DNA of 64,000 nucleotides from Phycisphaerales bacterium (GTDB lineage Bacteria > Planctomycetota > Phycisphaerae > UBA1845 > UTPLA1): assembly GCA_022360095.1 (NCBI GenBank), contig JAKSDK010000710.1:1-64000 (forward strand), written 5' to 3'. The translations under genes were made by a program, and so were the position numbers. Of the stretch, positions 17,853 through 28,180 are shown piece after piece (the first letter of the stretch is position 1; each line of letters begins with the position of its first letter). Below the pieces are notes generated by a model that was not told where the DNA came from, made no database searches, and worked only from the letters and a program-made list of their open reading frames with translations.

Positions 17853-19394
17853 ATGGTCCGTCCTGATGGCGAAAGACGATCTTTCATCGCCGCAGCCGTG
17901 ATGCTCGGACTCCTGTTCTACGGCCTCACATGTGCCCCGGGGGTCCTCTGGCAGGACAGCGCAACGTTTCAATACCGAGTCTGTCACTTCCAACTCCGCA
18001 GTAATCTCGGCCTCGCGCTGGCGCACCCGTTGTACATTCTGCTGGCCAAAGCCTTTTCACTCATTCCGGTGGGAAACATCGCCTTTCGCGTCAATTTGTT
18101 TTCAGCCGTGTGTGCCGCGGTCAGCCTCGGATTCGTCATGGACCTTGTCCTCTCACTCACGCGTTCTCGCATCGCCGCCGTCACGGGCACGATCCTGATT
18201 GCCGTCAGCCACACGTTCTGGCGACACGCCGTCATGGCTGAAGTCTATAGCCTGTATGCGGTCGGTCTCCTCGTTGAACTATGGCTGCTCGAACGCTTTT
18301 TCACATCGCGTCGAAATCGGTGGTTGATCCTGGCCCTGTTCATCAACGGCCTGAACGTCTCCAACCACCTTCTGGCTTTGCTGCATCTTCCCGTCTACGG
18401 CGGCATCCTTGCTTACGCCGTTCATCAGCAACGGCTCTCCCTGAGAAAGCTCCCACTGCTCGGTCTCGTATTCCTGATCGGCATGTCACCGTACTTGGCG
18501 CTCATCATGACCGACCTTGTCCGTGGGCAACCGTTCGTGGCGACCGTCCAATCGGCGCTCTTTGGAAACACGTTTGCCAACAAAGTGCTGAACACTTCGA
18601 TTTCTCCCTTGAGTCAGTGCTTTCGAACGATTCAGTTTTTCGCCTTGAACTTTCCGACGCCCATCGCATGGCTCGCGCCCGTCGGCGCCTGGTGGGCCTG
18701 GAAGGATCGGAAGACCCGATGGTTCGGTCTCGTCGGAGGCGGTGTATTTACGATCGCGTTCGTCTTCGCGTTTCGCTATCCCGTCCCCGACCAGTATGTC
18801 TTCTTCTTTCCGTGTTACATCCTGCTGCCTGTCTTTGCAGCGCTGGTCGTCCCAAGACTGGTCGGGCAATCCAACGGCAGGAAGCTCGTGTGCCTGATCC
18901 TGGCCGCCTTGCCGATTCCGGCCTATGAAATCGGCCCGACCCTGCTGGAGCGATGGAACCTCTCCATCGGCGGCACGCGCCAACTCCCCTACCGCAACAA
19001 GTACACCTATTTCATTCGACCGAGCAAACACGGTTATGACGGTGCGGAACGATTCGCAAGAGAGGCGCTCGCACAGGCCGCCCCGGACGGCCTGCTAGTG
19101 GCCGACAGCACGATCATGAACGTTTTATCCTTTGTCCGCGACGTCGAAGGTGTCCATCGCGGCGTAAGTCTGGCTCGCACGGCCGACGTAACGCCGGCGG
19201 AACCTGCAATTCGAATCACACGAGAGTCAATCCGCAATTATGTCGAACGTCACGGCGCCTACCTCTGCACGGATGCGCCGGGCTACGTTGAGGACTGGCT
19301 CTTGACGGACTACGATCGTAGACAAACCGGTGTCATATTCCAGTTACGAACCAGGGCGTCTCAATCCCGGAAGGATCAAGCCCCGTCGAACTGA
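17853..19394 (+). CDS. DUF2723 membrane protein (GT-C glycosyltransferase-like)
   Basis: About 513 residues from the ATG at 17853, which has AAGGA upstream; a GTG at 17835 is a weaker choice. The N-terminal two thirds hold about ten membrane segments. The first periplasmic loop has GVLWQDSATFQYRVC, corresponding to the acidic loop of DUF2723 and protein-O-mannosyltransferase-like enzymes. The C-terminal 130 residues are soluble. Such proteins are thought to use polyprenyl-phosphate sugars. It closes the four-gene operon and may transfer a modified sugar outside the membrane. Acceptor and donor are unknown. Confidence 0.75.
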   Translation: MVRPDGERRSFIAAAVMLGLLFYGLTCAPGVLWQDSATFQYRVCHFQLRSNLGLALAHPLYILLAKAFSLIPVGNIAFRVNLFSAVCAAVSLGFVMDLVLSLTRSRIAAVTGTILIAVSHTFWRHAVMAEVYSLYAVGLLVELWLLERFFTSRRNRWLILALFINGLNVSNHLLALLHLPVYGGILAYAVHQQRLSLRKLPLLGLVFLIGMSPYLALIMTDLVRGQPFVATVQSALFGNTFANKVLNTSISPLSQCFRTIQFFALNFPTPIAWLAPVGAWWAWKDRKTRWFGLVGGGVFTIAFVFAFRYPVPDQYVFFFPCYILLPVFAALVVPRLVGQSNGRKLVCLILAALPIPAYEIGPTLLERWNLSIGGTRQLPYRNKYTYFIRPSKHGYDGAERFAREALAQAAPDGLLVADSTIMNVLSFVRDVEGVHRGVSLARTADVTPAEPAIRITRESIRNYVERHGAYLCTDAPGYVEDWLLTDYDRRQTGVIFQLRTRASQSRKDQAPSN

Positions 19395-19434
19395 CAACCG
19401 GCGTTGGGATTGCCAAAAAACAGGAGTTCATCCA

Positions 19435-19764
19435 ATGTCTGAGCTTGCCGCGAAAGAATGTGTGCCCTGCAAAGGCGGCGTGCCGCCGATGGAGCAGGAC
19501 AGAATTCAGGAATATCTGAGCCAGGTGGACGGCTGGGGGATCGAAAAAGGACATCACCTGACGCGCACGTTCACCTTCGCCGATTTCAAAACGGCCCTGG
19601 ATTTCGTGAACAAAGTGGGCAACATGGCCGAGAAGCAAGGCCATCATCCGGACCTCTACCTCGCCTGGGGCATCGTGAAGGTCGAAATCTGGACGCACAA
19701 AATCAACGGCCTCACGGAAAGCGATTTCATCTTCGCCGCCAAGGTCGACCAACTAGCCCGATAG
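19435..19764 (+). CDS. phhB: 4a-hydroxytetrahydrobiopterin dehydratase
   Basis: A 109-residue pterin-4a-carbinolamine dehydratase, which regenerates the pterin cofactor of aromatic amino acid hydroxylases. The ATG at 19435 follows CAGGAG, while the frame upstream of it overlaps the preceding gene and is not coding. The signature AEKQGHHPDLYLAW with the paired histidines, and IWTHKINGLTESD, are typical. The length matches the family. No hydroxylase gene is nearby. Confidence 0.92.
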   Translation: MSELAAKECVPCKGGVPPMEQDRIQEYLSQVDGWGIEKGHHLTRTFTFADFKTALDFVNKVGNMAEKQGHHPDLYLAWGIVKVEIWTHKINGLTESDFIFAAKVDQLAR

Positions 19765-19775
19765 CGTCCCCGTGA

Positions 19776-21416
19776 TCACGTCTTCGGCACGCAAAGGCAA
19801 CTCGTCGCGATGGGAATGTCTGCGCGAAACCACGCCTTGCGCAACCGGGCTTCAACGGCTGCCGCTTTCGAAATCTCGCCCCTGCCTCGAAAGCAACGGC
19901 TCAGCCCATAGAGTGACCAGCCGTTCTCATGCCATTTTTCGAGGTCTTCACGGTAAACCTGTTCCGCCTCGTCAAATCGGCCGGCGCTCAGCAGCACCGC
20001 GCCCAAGGTATGTCGCATCGGCTGCACCCACTCGGGCGGCTCCATATAAAGAAGTTTGTCCTCGACTTCGATGGCCTTGCGCAAATGGTCGACCGAGCGG
20101 TCGATCTCACCCCGACGAAACGCGATCTCCCCGTCAAGCATGTGTGCCGCGATTTTCAGAATATTCCTGGCAGGATTGATGGCCATCATCGCGTCTTCAG
20201 GAACCCTTGAGGACGCCGACTGAAACGCCTCTCTTTCCTTAGTGGCGCTTGCAACGTCGCCCCTCGCTGCGTAGGCGAGCCCCCGCGTGAAGCGCCACAT
20301 CGCCGTCGTAATCGGCAGATAGGAAGGCGGCGCCGGCTCAATCAAAATCTCATCCCAACGCCCGAAGCGCTTGAGCGCGTCGTATGCCGCCCCCATGTAG
20401 GGATCGATCAAATGGGGCTCGCGCTTCATATAGCTCTTGGGCACACTCTCGACCGCGTCACGGGCCGCACGAATCGCCGCCTCGGAGCGACCCTCCATCA
20501 TCGACGAAAAGGACAGCATGTGGTGATTGTGCAGCATGTACACGTGGTAGAAACCTTGCTTGGGCGATCTCCTGCGATACCTCCGGTCAGCCCTGATCGC
20601 CTCGATATTCTGCATCGAGGCCAATCTCCAACGTCCTGTCAAAACGTCGATATGGGACGGCATGTGCGTCAGATGGCCCGAACCCGGCACGAGGTCGCGA
20701 AGACGACGAGCAGACGCGTCCGCCCTCTCCGGATGCGCAGAGGCCTCGAGCGCGTGGATGTAGAGATGGTTCGCGCCGGGGTTGTTCGGATCCAGCCTCA
20801 ACACATGCTCGAGGACTCGCAAAATCTCTTCGGTTCCCGGCTTGGCGCGACCGTCCTGCGTCCACAAGTCCCACGGACGCAAGTCCATCATCGCCTCCGC
20901 ATAAAGCGTGCCGACGTCGGGGTCGTTTCGATGCTCATCCCACACCTTGTGCATCGCCTCCGCGTAGGCCTTGTCCAACGGTTGGCGATCCGACGGCTGC
21001 GGATATGCGTAACGAGATGAAAGTGCGACGATCAAGGACTGCTCGGTCGGACTGGCTTTCTCTTTCAAAGCCATCGCCCTTTGCAATGCCCTCCACGCCC
21101 CCTTCGCACGATCGGGTGGGACGACGGGATTGTTGATATGAGGCCCGTTGCACAACGCGATGCCCCACCAGGCCATCGCGCAGTCAGGGTCGAGCCGAGT
21201 CGCGGCCATGAACGACCGAATCGCTTCATCATGGTTGAAGGCGTAGGCCCAAATCAGCCCCTGATCAAAATACCGCTGTGCCTTCGGAGAGGTCGTCGTG
21301 ACCTCACGATGGTGATCCCCCAGCCCCTCATAGAACGGAACCCTCTTCGCCCCGCTGCATCCCATGAACACGGAAAGACAACAAGCCAGCGTAAGCCCCG
21401 ACGTCGAGCGTAACAT
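19776..21416 (-). CDS. TPR-repeat lipoprotein
   Basis: A 546-residue exported protein with a short leader and lipobox VFMGC, so probably a lipoprotein. The rest is helical with several tetratricopeptide repeats, for example QGLIWAYAFNHDEAIRSF, MAWWGIALCNG and LSAGRFDEAEQVYREDLEKW. The block GSGHLTHMPSHI is conserved in a widespread family of unknown function. GGAGG lies 8 nt before the ATG. It is convergent with phhB. TPR scaffolding is the only role I can suggest. Confidence 0.8.
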   Translation of the reverse strand: MLRSTSGLTLACCLSVFMGCSGAKRVPFYEGLGDHHREVTTTSPKAQRYFDQGLIWAYAFNHDEAIRSFMAATRLDPDCAMAWWGIALCNGPHINNPVVPPDRAKGAWRALQRAMALKEKASPTEQSLIVALSSRYAYPQPSDRQPLDKAYAEAMHKVWDEHRNDPDVGTLYAEAMMDLRPWDLWTQDGRAKPGTEEILRVLEHVLRLDPNNPGANHLYIHALEASAHPERADASARRLRDLVPGSGHLTHMPSHIDVLTGRWRLASMQNIEAIRADRRYRRRSPKQGFYHVYMLHNHHMLSFSSMMEGRSEAAIRAARDAVESVPKSYMKREPHLIDPYMGAAYDALKRFGRWDEILIEPAPPSYLPITTAMWRFTRGLAYAARGDVASATKEREAFQSASSRVPEDAMMAINPARNILKIAAHMLDGEIAFRRGEIDRSVDHLRKAIEVEDKLLYMEPPEWVQPMRHTLGAVLLSAGRFDEAEQVYREDLEKWHENGWSLYGLSRCFRGRGEISKAAAVEARLRKAWFRADIPIATSCLCVPKT

Positions 21417-21658
21417 GATCCGATCCTCCTCGCGTAGATGAATCCGGTGTCTATCTTAGCCACATCACGGCACCGTCGGCAATTGAACATCTGGATGACC
21501 CGGCGATCCGTCTCAAATCCAAAAAAACTCATGATAACTATCAGTTTCAAGTATTTCCGAGGTAGAATAAGAGAACGATTGAAACGTCCAGCCCCCCACG
21601 AGCCGCTGTTGTTGGACTCAACATAGCCAGCAATCCCGCGAAAAGAAAACGAAGCCCA

Positions 21659-23467
21659 ATGACGTCAAATGCGATGAACCGAAGAATGAGAACCCTGATC
21701 GGTGCTAGCCTCACGTTTTCTTTTTCACTCCTTCCCAGTGCCCTTGCGCAGCCGACGGACAATCCCCTCGCCAATCGAAAAAGAGACAAGCGACGCGATG
21801 TTCTTCGAAAGTTCGGCGGCAACCATAAGACCGAACGTGCCGTCGCCGACGGACTGGCCTGGCTTGCCGCGCACCAGCGCCCGGACGGAATCTGGGACCG
21901 GAAGGGCTTCGACCGTCTCTGCCCCAACCACGACCGATGCGGCCAGACCGCCTTGGGTCATATCAGCCGGAATGCCGACGTCGGCCTCAGTGCACTCGCC
22001 GCGCTGGCCTTTCTCGGCGCCGGTTACACTCACGAGGAAGGAAAATATGCCGACCATCTGACCAAAGTGTTCTCGTACATTCTTGCGCAGCAGGACGTAG
22101 ACGGCAGTTTCTCGGCCGGAAGCGGCTTTCAAATGTACAACGACGCCATTGCCACGATCGCCATGGCGGAAGCGTATGACCTGACGCAGGACGCCGTTTT
22201 CAAGGAGCCCCTGGAGCGTGCGATCAAACACATTACCAGAAGCCAGCAGGTTGGCGGCGGATGGGATTACACCGACGACACAAACACCGGCCGAAACGAC
22301 ACGTCGATCACAGGTTGGGTGTTGATGGCCCTGAAGTCCGCCCATGCCGCAGGCGTGGCCGTGCCGGTTTCGACCCGATTCCGACTCATCGAGCATTTCG
22401 ACAACGCCACTGAAACCGGCGGTCGTGTCTGGTATGCCAACAAACGCCGCGAAACGCTCAGACCGCTGACCCCGGGCGTTCACCGTCCCTACCAACGGCG
22501 CTACGGTCCTGCCATGGTCGCAACCGGCCTCTTCTCACGCTCGGCTTTTGGCTTCAAGCTCGACAGCGCAGCCGCGGAAAGGCAAATCGAGTTGCTACTC
22601 CGCGAATTGCCCAGTCTGGACCGGCTACGCGAACAAAATTCGCCCGGGCTACACAACGAATACTACTGGTACTATGGCACACTGGCGCTGTTCAACGTCG
22701 GAGGCGACAGGTGGGAACGCTGGAATCGGGCACTTCGTAGAACCGTGATGGAATATCAGGAGCGTCCCGTCCGAAAGAACGGCCAACGTCGCCACAGCTA
22801 TGGAAGTTGGCCGGCCTTCGGACGCAACTGGGGCAAATGGGGCCGAACCGGCGGCCGAATCTATGCGACCGCAATCAATACGCTGACACTTGAGATTTAT
22901 TACCGTTACGTACCCGCTTACCTCTCGCCACGTGGGATCATCGGACCGTCGGACTTGCGACGAAGCGTGACCCATGCGCCCCCCCATGAACACGACTCGA
23001 TCCTGAAAACCGCCCTGCGCTTGCATCCTGACACCGGCGAACCGGTCCTTCTCGACCTGCTCCGCTCGTCAAACCGCAACGTCTCCCTCAACGCGGCCAT
23101 TGCCCTCGCAAACCTCGGATCGCCCATGGCGCGGGCGCGGTTGGAAGCCAAACGGGAATTCGCCGATCCCTCAACACGCCGCCGAATTGCCGACGCCATC
23201 AACAAAATCACAACAACAAGCCCGGAGCAAACCTACGGAACGATTACAGAACTCAACTCACAGGCCCGAATGTTCCTCTTTGAGACGGCCGGCCAACCGT
23301 TATACTACGGCCAGAAAGTTCGCATCGTTCGCGACGATCGTGAGATCGGAACGGCGAAGATCAACCGACGCTTTACCTCGTATCAAGCCGCCGCCGCCAG
23401 AATCGAAACGAGCCTGACACCCATCAAGGAGGGTGACGTTGTCATGACACTCAAAACGGAGGGGTGA
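21659..23467 (+). CDS. secreted terpene-cyclase-fold (prenyltransferase/squalene oxidase repeat) protein
   Basis: A 602-residue protein with a signal peptide (TLIGASLTFSFSLLPSALAQ). Residues 60-430 form an alpha/alpha toroid with squalene-cyclase-type repeats such as GLAWLAAHQRPDGIWD, YILAQQDVDGSF and HITRSQQVGGGWDY. Residues 455-520 look like HEAT repeats, and the last 80 form a small beta domain. No DxDD cyclase motif is evident. Planctomycetes carry many exported proteins of this fold whose activity is unknown, so it should not be called a squalene cyclase. Confidence 0.8.
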   Translation: MTSNAMNRRMRTLIGASLTFSFSLLPSALAQPTDNPLANRKRDKRRDVLRKFGGNHKTERAVADGLAWLAAHQRPDGIWDRKGFDRLCPNHDRCGQTALGHISRNADVGLSALAALAFLGAGYTHEEGKYADHLTKVFSYILAQQDVDGSFSAGSGFQMYNDAIATIAMAEAYDLTQDAVFKEPLERAIKHITRSQQVGGGWDYTDDTNTGRNDTSITGWVLMALKSAHAAGVAVPVSTRFRLIEHFDNATETGGRVWYANKRRETLRPLTPGVHRPYQRRYGPAMVATGLFSRSAFGFKLDSAAAERQIELLLRELPSLDRLREQNSPGLHNEYYWYYGTLALFNVGGDRWERWNRALRRTVMEYQERPVRKNGQRRHSYGSWPAFGRNWGKWGRTGGRIYATAINTLTLEIYYRYVPAYLSPRGIIGPSDLRRSVTHAPPHEHDSILKTALRLHPDTGEPVLLDLLRSSNRNVSLNAAIALANLGSPMARARLEAKREFADPSTRRRIADAINKITTTSPEQTYGTITELNSQARMFLFETAGQPLYYGQKVRIVRDDREIGTAKINRRFTSYQAAAARIETSLTPIKEGDVVMTLKTEG

Positions 23468-23544
23468 TGCACTCCCGTCACAAACGACGGGTTCGACAAA
23501 TCCGTTTTCGTGCCGGCGATTGTGATCGATTCAGGAGAGCTGAA

Positions 23545-24321
23545 ATGAAAGCTGAAAATTCCGGGCAAGCTTCCAACATCCATGTCGGCCATGCACTGAA
23601 GCAGCGATTCGAGTCCGATGCTCTGCTCGGCGCCTCCCACTTGCCGATCAAAGTGCAGGACTCCGTCGCGATGCCCGTGATCGCCCGACAACCGATCGCT
23701 GAGGATGATGCGAAACAGCGTCAGGTGCAACTCGACGTCATCGATAACGGCGAAGTCAAAGAATGCGCAAAGTGCGGGCTATCCAATACGCGCACCAAAA
23801 CCGTCTTCGGCACCGGCAGCGCGACGGCGCGGATCATGTTCATCGGTGAAGCCCCCGGTCACGACGAGGACATGACGGGCATTCCCTTCGTCGGTCGGGC
23901 CGGCGAGCTGCTGACCAAAATGGTCGAAGCCGGCATGGGACTCAAACGAGAGGACGTTTACATTGCAAACGTCCTCAAATGCCGGCCACCCAACAACCGA
24001 GACCCGGCGACCGATGAAATCCTGGCCTGTAAGGACTATCTCTGGCGGCAGATCGACCTCATCAAACCGGAGGTGATCGTTGCGCTCGGGGCGCCTGCTG
24101 CAAAGACCCTGTTGGAGACGAGAGACGGAATCGGCCGTCTTCGGGGACAATGGCACGACTTTTTTCCCAGCGGCACGGCCCTGGTCGGCGAGCCGATTCC
24201 CGTCATGCCGACTTATCACCCGGCCTATCTACTCCGCAGCCCGGGCGAAAAGAAGAAGGCGTGGGAAGATCTGAAAATGGTCATGGCACGTTTAGGGTTG
24301 CCGATTCCAAAGAGACGTTAA
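23545..24321 (+). CDS. uracil-DNA glycosylase, family 4 (Fe-S)
   Basis: A 258-residue DNA repair enzyme that removes uracil from DNA. The ATG at 23545 follows CAGGAGAG; the upstream frame is not family-like. The 4Fe-4S cysteines C74, C77, C146 (KCRPPNNRDP) and C162 are all present. So are the GEAPGHDED water-activating motif and the late TYHPAYLLR motif. The first 60 residues are an extension without known fold. It precedes the M16-like gene by 43 nt on the same strand. Confidence 0.92.
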   Translation: MKAENSGQASNIHVGHALKQRFESDALLGASHLPIKVQDSVAMPVIARQPIAEDDAKQRQVQLDVIDNGEVKECAKCGLSNTRTKTVFGTGSATARIMFIGEAPGHDEDMTGIPFVGRAGELLTKMVEAGMGLKREDVYIANVLKCRPPNNRDPATDEILACKDYLWRQIDLIKPEVIVALGAPAAKTLLETRDGIGRLRGQWHDFFPSGTALVGEPIPVMPTYHPAYLLRSPGEKKKAWEDLKMVMARLGLPIPKRR

Positions 24322-24364
24322 CATGACAATGTTAAGTCGTTCTCCCTAGAGATGGAGTGACGCG

Positions 24365-25699
24365 ATGCAACTCAAAACGCTTCCACGGTTCCAGAATTTG
24401 CTCATGTCTCTTGTCATCGGTTTGGTCTTTGCCGGAGCCGCTGCCGCCGAGGGTACTGAAAAAACAACGCTCAAGAACGGCATCAAGGTCCTCCTCATTC
24501 CGATCAAGGACTCGCCCAACATCAACATCATCACCTGGGTGCCGTTTGGCTTGTGCCATGATCAAAAAGACCAGGCCCAGTGGAGTCATCTGATCGAGCA
24601 CCTGGTCTCGCAGAGCACCGGGGAGGCTTCGTTCCAGGAAATCAATGCCGAAACGCTGCCTGACGGAATGCACCTTGACTACTCACGTCCGGCCGACACG
24701 TGGAAGGACGGAATCGACTATCACGTCCGTTGGCTTTCCATGAAACACTTTACCGAGGCCAACGTGAAGCATGAGATTCCTCGCGTCATCAAGGAGACCG
24801 AGTCCATCTCTCAAGCGGGCCATACGCACAAGTTCGCCTTCGGGGCGTGGGCTCAGGCGGTCGGCTTCGGAACGTCACACGTGGAGATGTTGGGCGACGT
24901 TCGCGGCGCCGAGGCAAAAACGAAGGAGCTGTTCAACTGTTACCGTAGGAACTTCCTGACCGGCAGGACACCGGTGATCGCGATCAGCGGCAAGTTCGAA
25001 CGTGATGCTTTGCTCAAGGAGTTGGAAAAAAGAATCGGAAAGATCGCGCTGCCTCCGGCACCCGGCAAACCGCGCCCGGCAAATCGAGAAATACCGATCC
25101 GAATCACGTGGGACCTTGCCAGCCGCCACCTGATTTTCTATTGGCCGCTTCCCGACACGACCGATCATCAGCGCGCCGAGTTACTTGCGGCTTCCAAAAG
25201 TCTCATGATGTCCTGGTTCACGACGCCGTCAGACTATCGTCCGCACCGTTCCTTCGTGTCCGTTGAAGATCGTCTTGAAGTGGCCGGACGTGCCTACCTT
25301 GTCGTAAACATGACGTTGCATGAGTCGGACAAAGATGCGTTGGAATCCGCTCGGCGCGACGCGGCCAAGTTTGTGAAAGCGCTGCTTGAAGAGAATTCCA
25401 AATCCAGGCAGACAGGGCGCATCCACGCGCGCGTTCAGCACAAGCAATTCGACGACGTCGATCGAACGGTCGCGCAGTCCATGACCCAGCGAATGCCCAA
25501 CGGCCAGACGATCCCGCGAAAGACCATTGAGGGCAACGTCGCCGTGCAAATGGGCATGATGGAATTCCGTTATGACGGCAAAATGTCTGACTACGTCGAG
25601 ATTCTGACAAATCCGGACGACGCCAAAGCCCGTGAGTTTCTAAAAAAGGTGTTCGCTTCCGGAAAACGGCAGGAACTGCTCATCGAACCGAAACGTTGA
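24365..25699 (+). CDS. exported M16-family zinc peptidase-like protein
   Basis: A 444-residue protein with a cleavable signal peptide (LLMSLVIGLVFAGAAAAEG). The inverted zinc motif H75-L-I-E78-H79 (WSHLIEHLVSQ) lies in an M16 domain, and a glutamate near residue 144-146 (VIKETES) could be the third ligand. The second half (about 220-444) corresponds to the inactive M16 partner domain. The length matches a single-chain M16B unit. It is probably a periplasmic peptidase acting on small or unfolded peptides. Confidence 0.75.
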   Translation: MQLKTLPRFQNLLMSLVIGLVFAGAAAAEGTEKTTLKNGIKVLLIPIKDSPNINIITWVPFGLCHDQKDQAQWSHLIEHLVSQSTGEASFQEINAETLPDGMHLDYSRPADTWKDGIDYHVRWLSMKHFTEANVKHEIPRVIKETESISQAGHTHKFAFGAWAQAVGFGTSHVEMLGDVRGAEAKTKELFNCYRRNFLTGRTPVIAISGKFERDALLKELEKRIGKIALPPAPGKPRPANREIPIRITWDLASRHLIFYWPLPDTTDHQRAELLAASKSLMMSWFTTPSDYRPHRSFVSVEDRLEVAGRAYLVVNMTLHESDKDALESARRDAAKFVKALLEENSKSRQTGRIHARVQHKQFDDVDRTVAQSMTQRMPNGQTIPRKTIEGNVAVQMGMMEFRYDGKMSDYVEILTNPDDAKAREFLKKVFASGKRQELLIEPKR

Positions 25700-25718
25700 C
25701 CACGGTTCGCTTAAATAA

Positions 25719-26345
25719 TCACCAAGGTCGAAACGTCTTGCGAATGCGAGCCAAATCCAGCTTGAAGCCGGGAACAGCATGAGTGGAAAAATCGTCGCCT
25801 GAAGCTCTGACCTCCAAAAAGCGGCCGTCCTCCAAGCGATAAAACGCCATGGCCTCACGCTCCGGATCGATTAGCCAATACTCACCGACGCCGAACTGCT
25901 CGTAGTCGTTTTTCTTCGTCTCACTGTCCAGCGAACGAGAAGCACTCGATACGACCTCCACCATCAAATCCGGGGGCCCGACGATTCTGTCCTTGATCTG
26001 AGCGACCCGCTCAGCGCGAATAAATAAGACTTCCGGACAATAGACCAGATCCTTTCCGTCCGACTTTCGGCCGAGTTGTACATCGGTCTCAAAAAGCACG
26101 AGGCCGACCTTGGTTTTCTCGGCGTAATCGGCCAGTTGACGATATATTTCACCTGATATGAATTGGTGCCTTGGCGTTGGACTTGGTGACACGACAACGA
26201 CTCCATCGATGAGTTCATAGTCATACCCATCCTCCGGAATCCGGAAAAACTCTTCGGCGGTCATGCGGAGTCCGCAGCAGGTCGGGCCGCTTCGAGCAAT
26301 GGATGGGGTCGGGGAGACGGCGGTCACGATTGATTCTCCATACAC
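25719..26345 (-). CDS. Uma2-family (DUF820) PD-(D/E)XK nuclease-like protein
   Basis: A 208-residue protein of the Uma2/DUF820 family common in Cyanobacteria and Planctomycetes. Typical blocks are MTAEEFFRIPEDGYDYELIDG, CPEVLFIRAERV, GPPDLMVEVVS and KKNDYEQFGVGEYWLIDP, carrying the acidic and lysine residues of the PD-(D/E)XK fold. The start is GTG at 26345, or GTG at 26327. The cellular role of these putative endonucleases is not known. It is convergent with the M16-like gene. Confidence 0.85.
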   Translation of the reverse strand: MYGESIVTAVSPTPSIARSGPTCCGLRMTAEEFFRIPEDGYDYELIDGVVVVSPSPTPRHQFISGEIYRQLADYAEKTKVGLVLFETDVQLGRKSDGKDLVYCPEVLFIRAERVAQIKDRIVGPPDLMVEVVSSASRSLDSETKKNDYEQFGVGEYWLIDPEREAMAFYRLEDGRFLEVRASGDDFSTHAVPGFKLDLARIRKTFRPW

Positions 26346-26474
26346 TATTCTATTTCATCTCAGGTCCGCCAACAAGTCGCGACATGAGCCTCAAATGGGC
26401 GGGTTTGACGCTTCCAGTGTTTCGTCAGATAATATCAATTATCAAGTCTTGAGACCGAACCAGGAGGATGCATC

Positions 26475-27947
26475 ATGGCCACCGCGCCCGCCGTTTCCAA
26501 CGAGGTCGAAGTCAAATACACCAAGTGTCTGATTGACGGCGAGTGGGTGGATGCCGTCGGAGGCCGCACCTTCGAAACCATCAATCCGTCCACGGGCGAT
26601 GTCATCGCACACGTGTCCGAAGGCGACGAGCCGGATGTCGACAAGGCTGTCAAGGCTGCGCGCCGCGCGTTTGAAGCCGGACCATGGACGAGAATGACGG
26701 CCACGCAGCGCGGCAGGCTCATGTTCAAGCTTGCCGATTTGATTGAAGACAACGCTGAGGAGCTGGCCCGCCTCGAAACCTTGGACAACGGCAAGACCTA
26801 TCAGGATTCGCTCAAGATCGACGTGCCGTTGACCGTCGCATGCTATCGTTATTATGCCGGCTGGGCCGACAAGATTCAGGGAAAAACCATCCCGATCAAC
26901 GGCCCCTACTTCTGCTACACCCGCCACGAGCCGGTCGGTGTCTGCGGGCAGATCATTCCATGGAACTTCCCGATGCTGATGCAGTCGTGGAAGTGGGGAC
27001 CGGCGCTCGCGGCGGGAAACACGGTCGTACTCAAACCGGCCGAGCAGACACCGCTGACGGCGTTGTACATCTCCCAACTTGCAATGGAGGCCGGGTATCC
27101 GCCCGGCGTCATCAATGTCATCCCTGGCATGGGACCGACGGCCGGCGGCGCCATTGCCAAGCACATGGACATCGACAAGGTCGCCTTCACCGGGTCGACC
27201 GATGTCGGTCATCTGATCATGGAAGCTGCTGGCAAGAGCAATCTCAAACGCGTCAGCCTCGAACTCGGCGGCAAGAGTCCAAACGTGGTCTTCGCCGATG
27301 CGAACCTTGACGAAGCCGTAGAAGGTGCTTTCTTCGCGTTGTTCTTCAACCAGGGCCAGTGTTGCTGCGCCGGCTCACGCCTGTTTGTCGAAGAAAAGAT
27401 TCATGACGAATTTGTTGGCAAGCTGGTCGAAAAGGCCAGGCACCGTCGCGTGGGCGATCCGTTTGATTCGCAGACGGAGCAGGGTCCGCAGGTCAGCCGT
27501 GAGCAATTCGACCGCGTCATGGGATACATCAATTCCGGTAAGGAGCAGGGTGCCCCCATGCTTTGCGGAGGCGGGCGCGTCGGCGATCGTGGGTTCTTCA
27601 TCGAACCGACCGTCTTTGATGATGTTCGCGACGACATGACCATCGCCCAGGAGGAGATCTTCGGACCGGTCATGAGCGTGATGAAGTTCCAAAACACGGA
27701 CGAAGTCATCGACCGCGCAAACCGCACGGCCTACGGACTCGCCGCCGCCGTCTGGACCAAAGATATTGAAAAGGCGATGCGAATCGCCAACGGCGTTCGG
27801 GCCGGAACCGTGTGGGTCAATTGTTATGACGTGTTCGACGCCGCGGCCCCGTTCGGTGGTTTTAAGAAGAGCGGTATCGGACGCGAACTCAGTGAATATG
27901 CCCTTGAGCATTACACCGAGGTCAAGACCGTCACGGTCAAATTATAG
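26475..27947 (+). CDS. NAD-dependent aldehyde dehydrogenase
   Basis: A 490-residue aldehyde dehydrogenase close to the ALDH1/ALDH2 class, oxidising aldehydes to acids with NAD. The catalytic cysteine is C297 in [12 protein letters not shown] and the general base is E263 in LELGGKSP. The cofactor-binding block IIPWNFP and FTGSTDVG are intact. A strong AGGAGG precedes the ATG. It is a single gene, so the physiological aldehyde cannot be inferred. Confidence 0.95.
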   Translation: MATAPAVSNEVEVKYTKCLIDGEWVDAVGGRTFETINPSTGDVIAHVSEGDEPDVDKAVKAARRAFEAGPWTRMTATQRGRLMFKLADLIEDNAEELARLETLDNGKTYQDSLKIDVPLTVACYRYYAGWADKIQGKTIPINGPYFCYTRHEPVGVCGQIIPWNFPMLMQSWKWGPALAAGNTVVLKPAEQTPLTALYISQLAMEAGYPPGVINVIPGMGPTAGGAIAKHMDIDKVAFTGSTDVGHLIMEAAGKSNLKRVSLELGGKSPNVVFADANLDEAVEGAFFALFFNQGQCCCAGSRLFVEEKIHDEFVGKLVEKARHRRVGDPFDSQTEQGPQVSREQFDRVMGYINSGKEQGAPMLCGGGRVGDRGFFIEPTVFDDVRDDMTIAQEEIFGPVMSVMKFQNTDEVIDRANRTAYGLAAAVWTKDIEKAMRIANGVRAGTVWVNCYDVFDAAAPFGGFKKSGIGRELSEYALEHYTEVKTVTVKL

Positions 27948-28180
27948 GCCCTACCGCCCCATTCCAGCGTCAAAGAGACCGGATATAGACAATATATGAC
28001 ACTCTGTGCAGAGCCGGCGGACATCCGGCCATTGAATCGACCGCATCTTCAACGTAAAATCTACGACACTCATGGGGTCAACAGTCTGATAAAGCCTGAT
28101 ACGGAATCGCTCATCGGTGCCTAAACCCCGGTCCGTACACAACCGACATGCTCCTTAGCAAACGGTAGAGGAGCCCTGAT

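Noticed and set aside
21659..23467. Squalene-hopene cyclase
   Set aside because: The fold repeats are present, but the DxDD catalytic motif is not, and the protein has a secretion signal.
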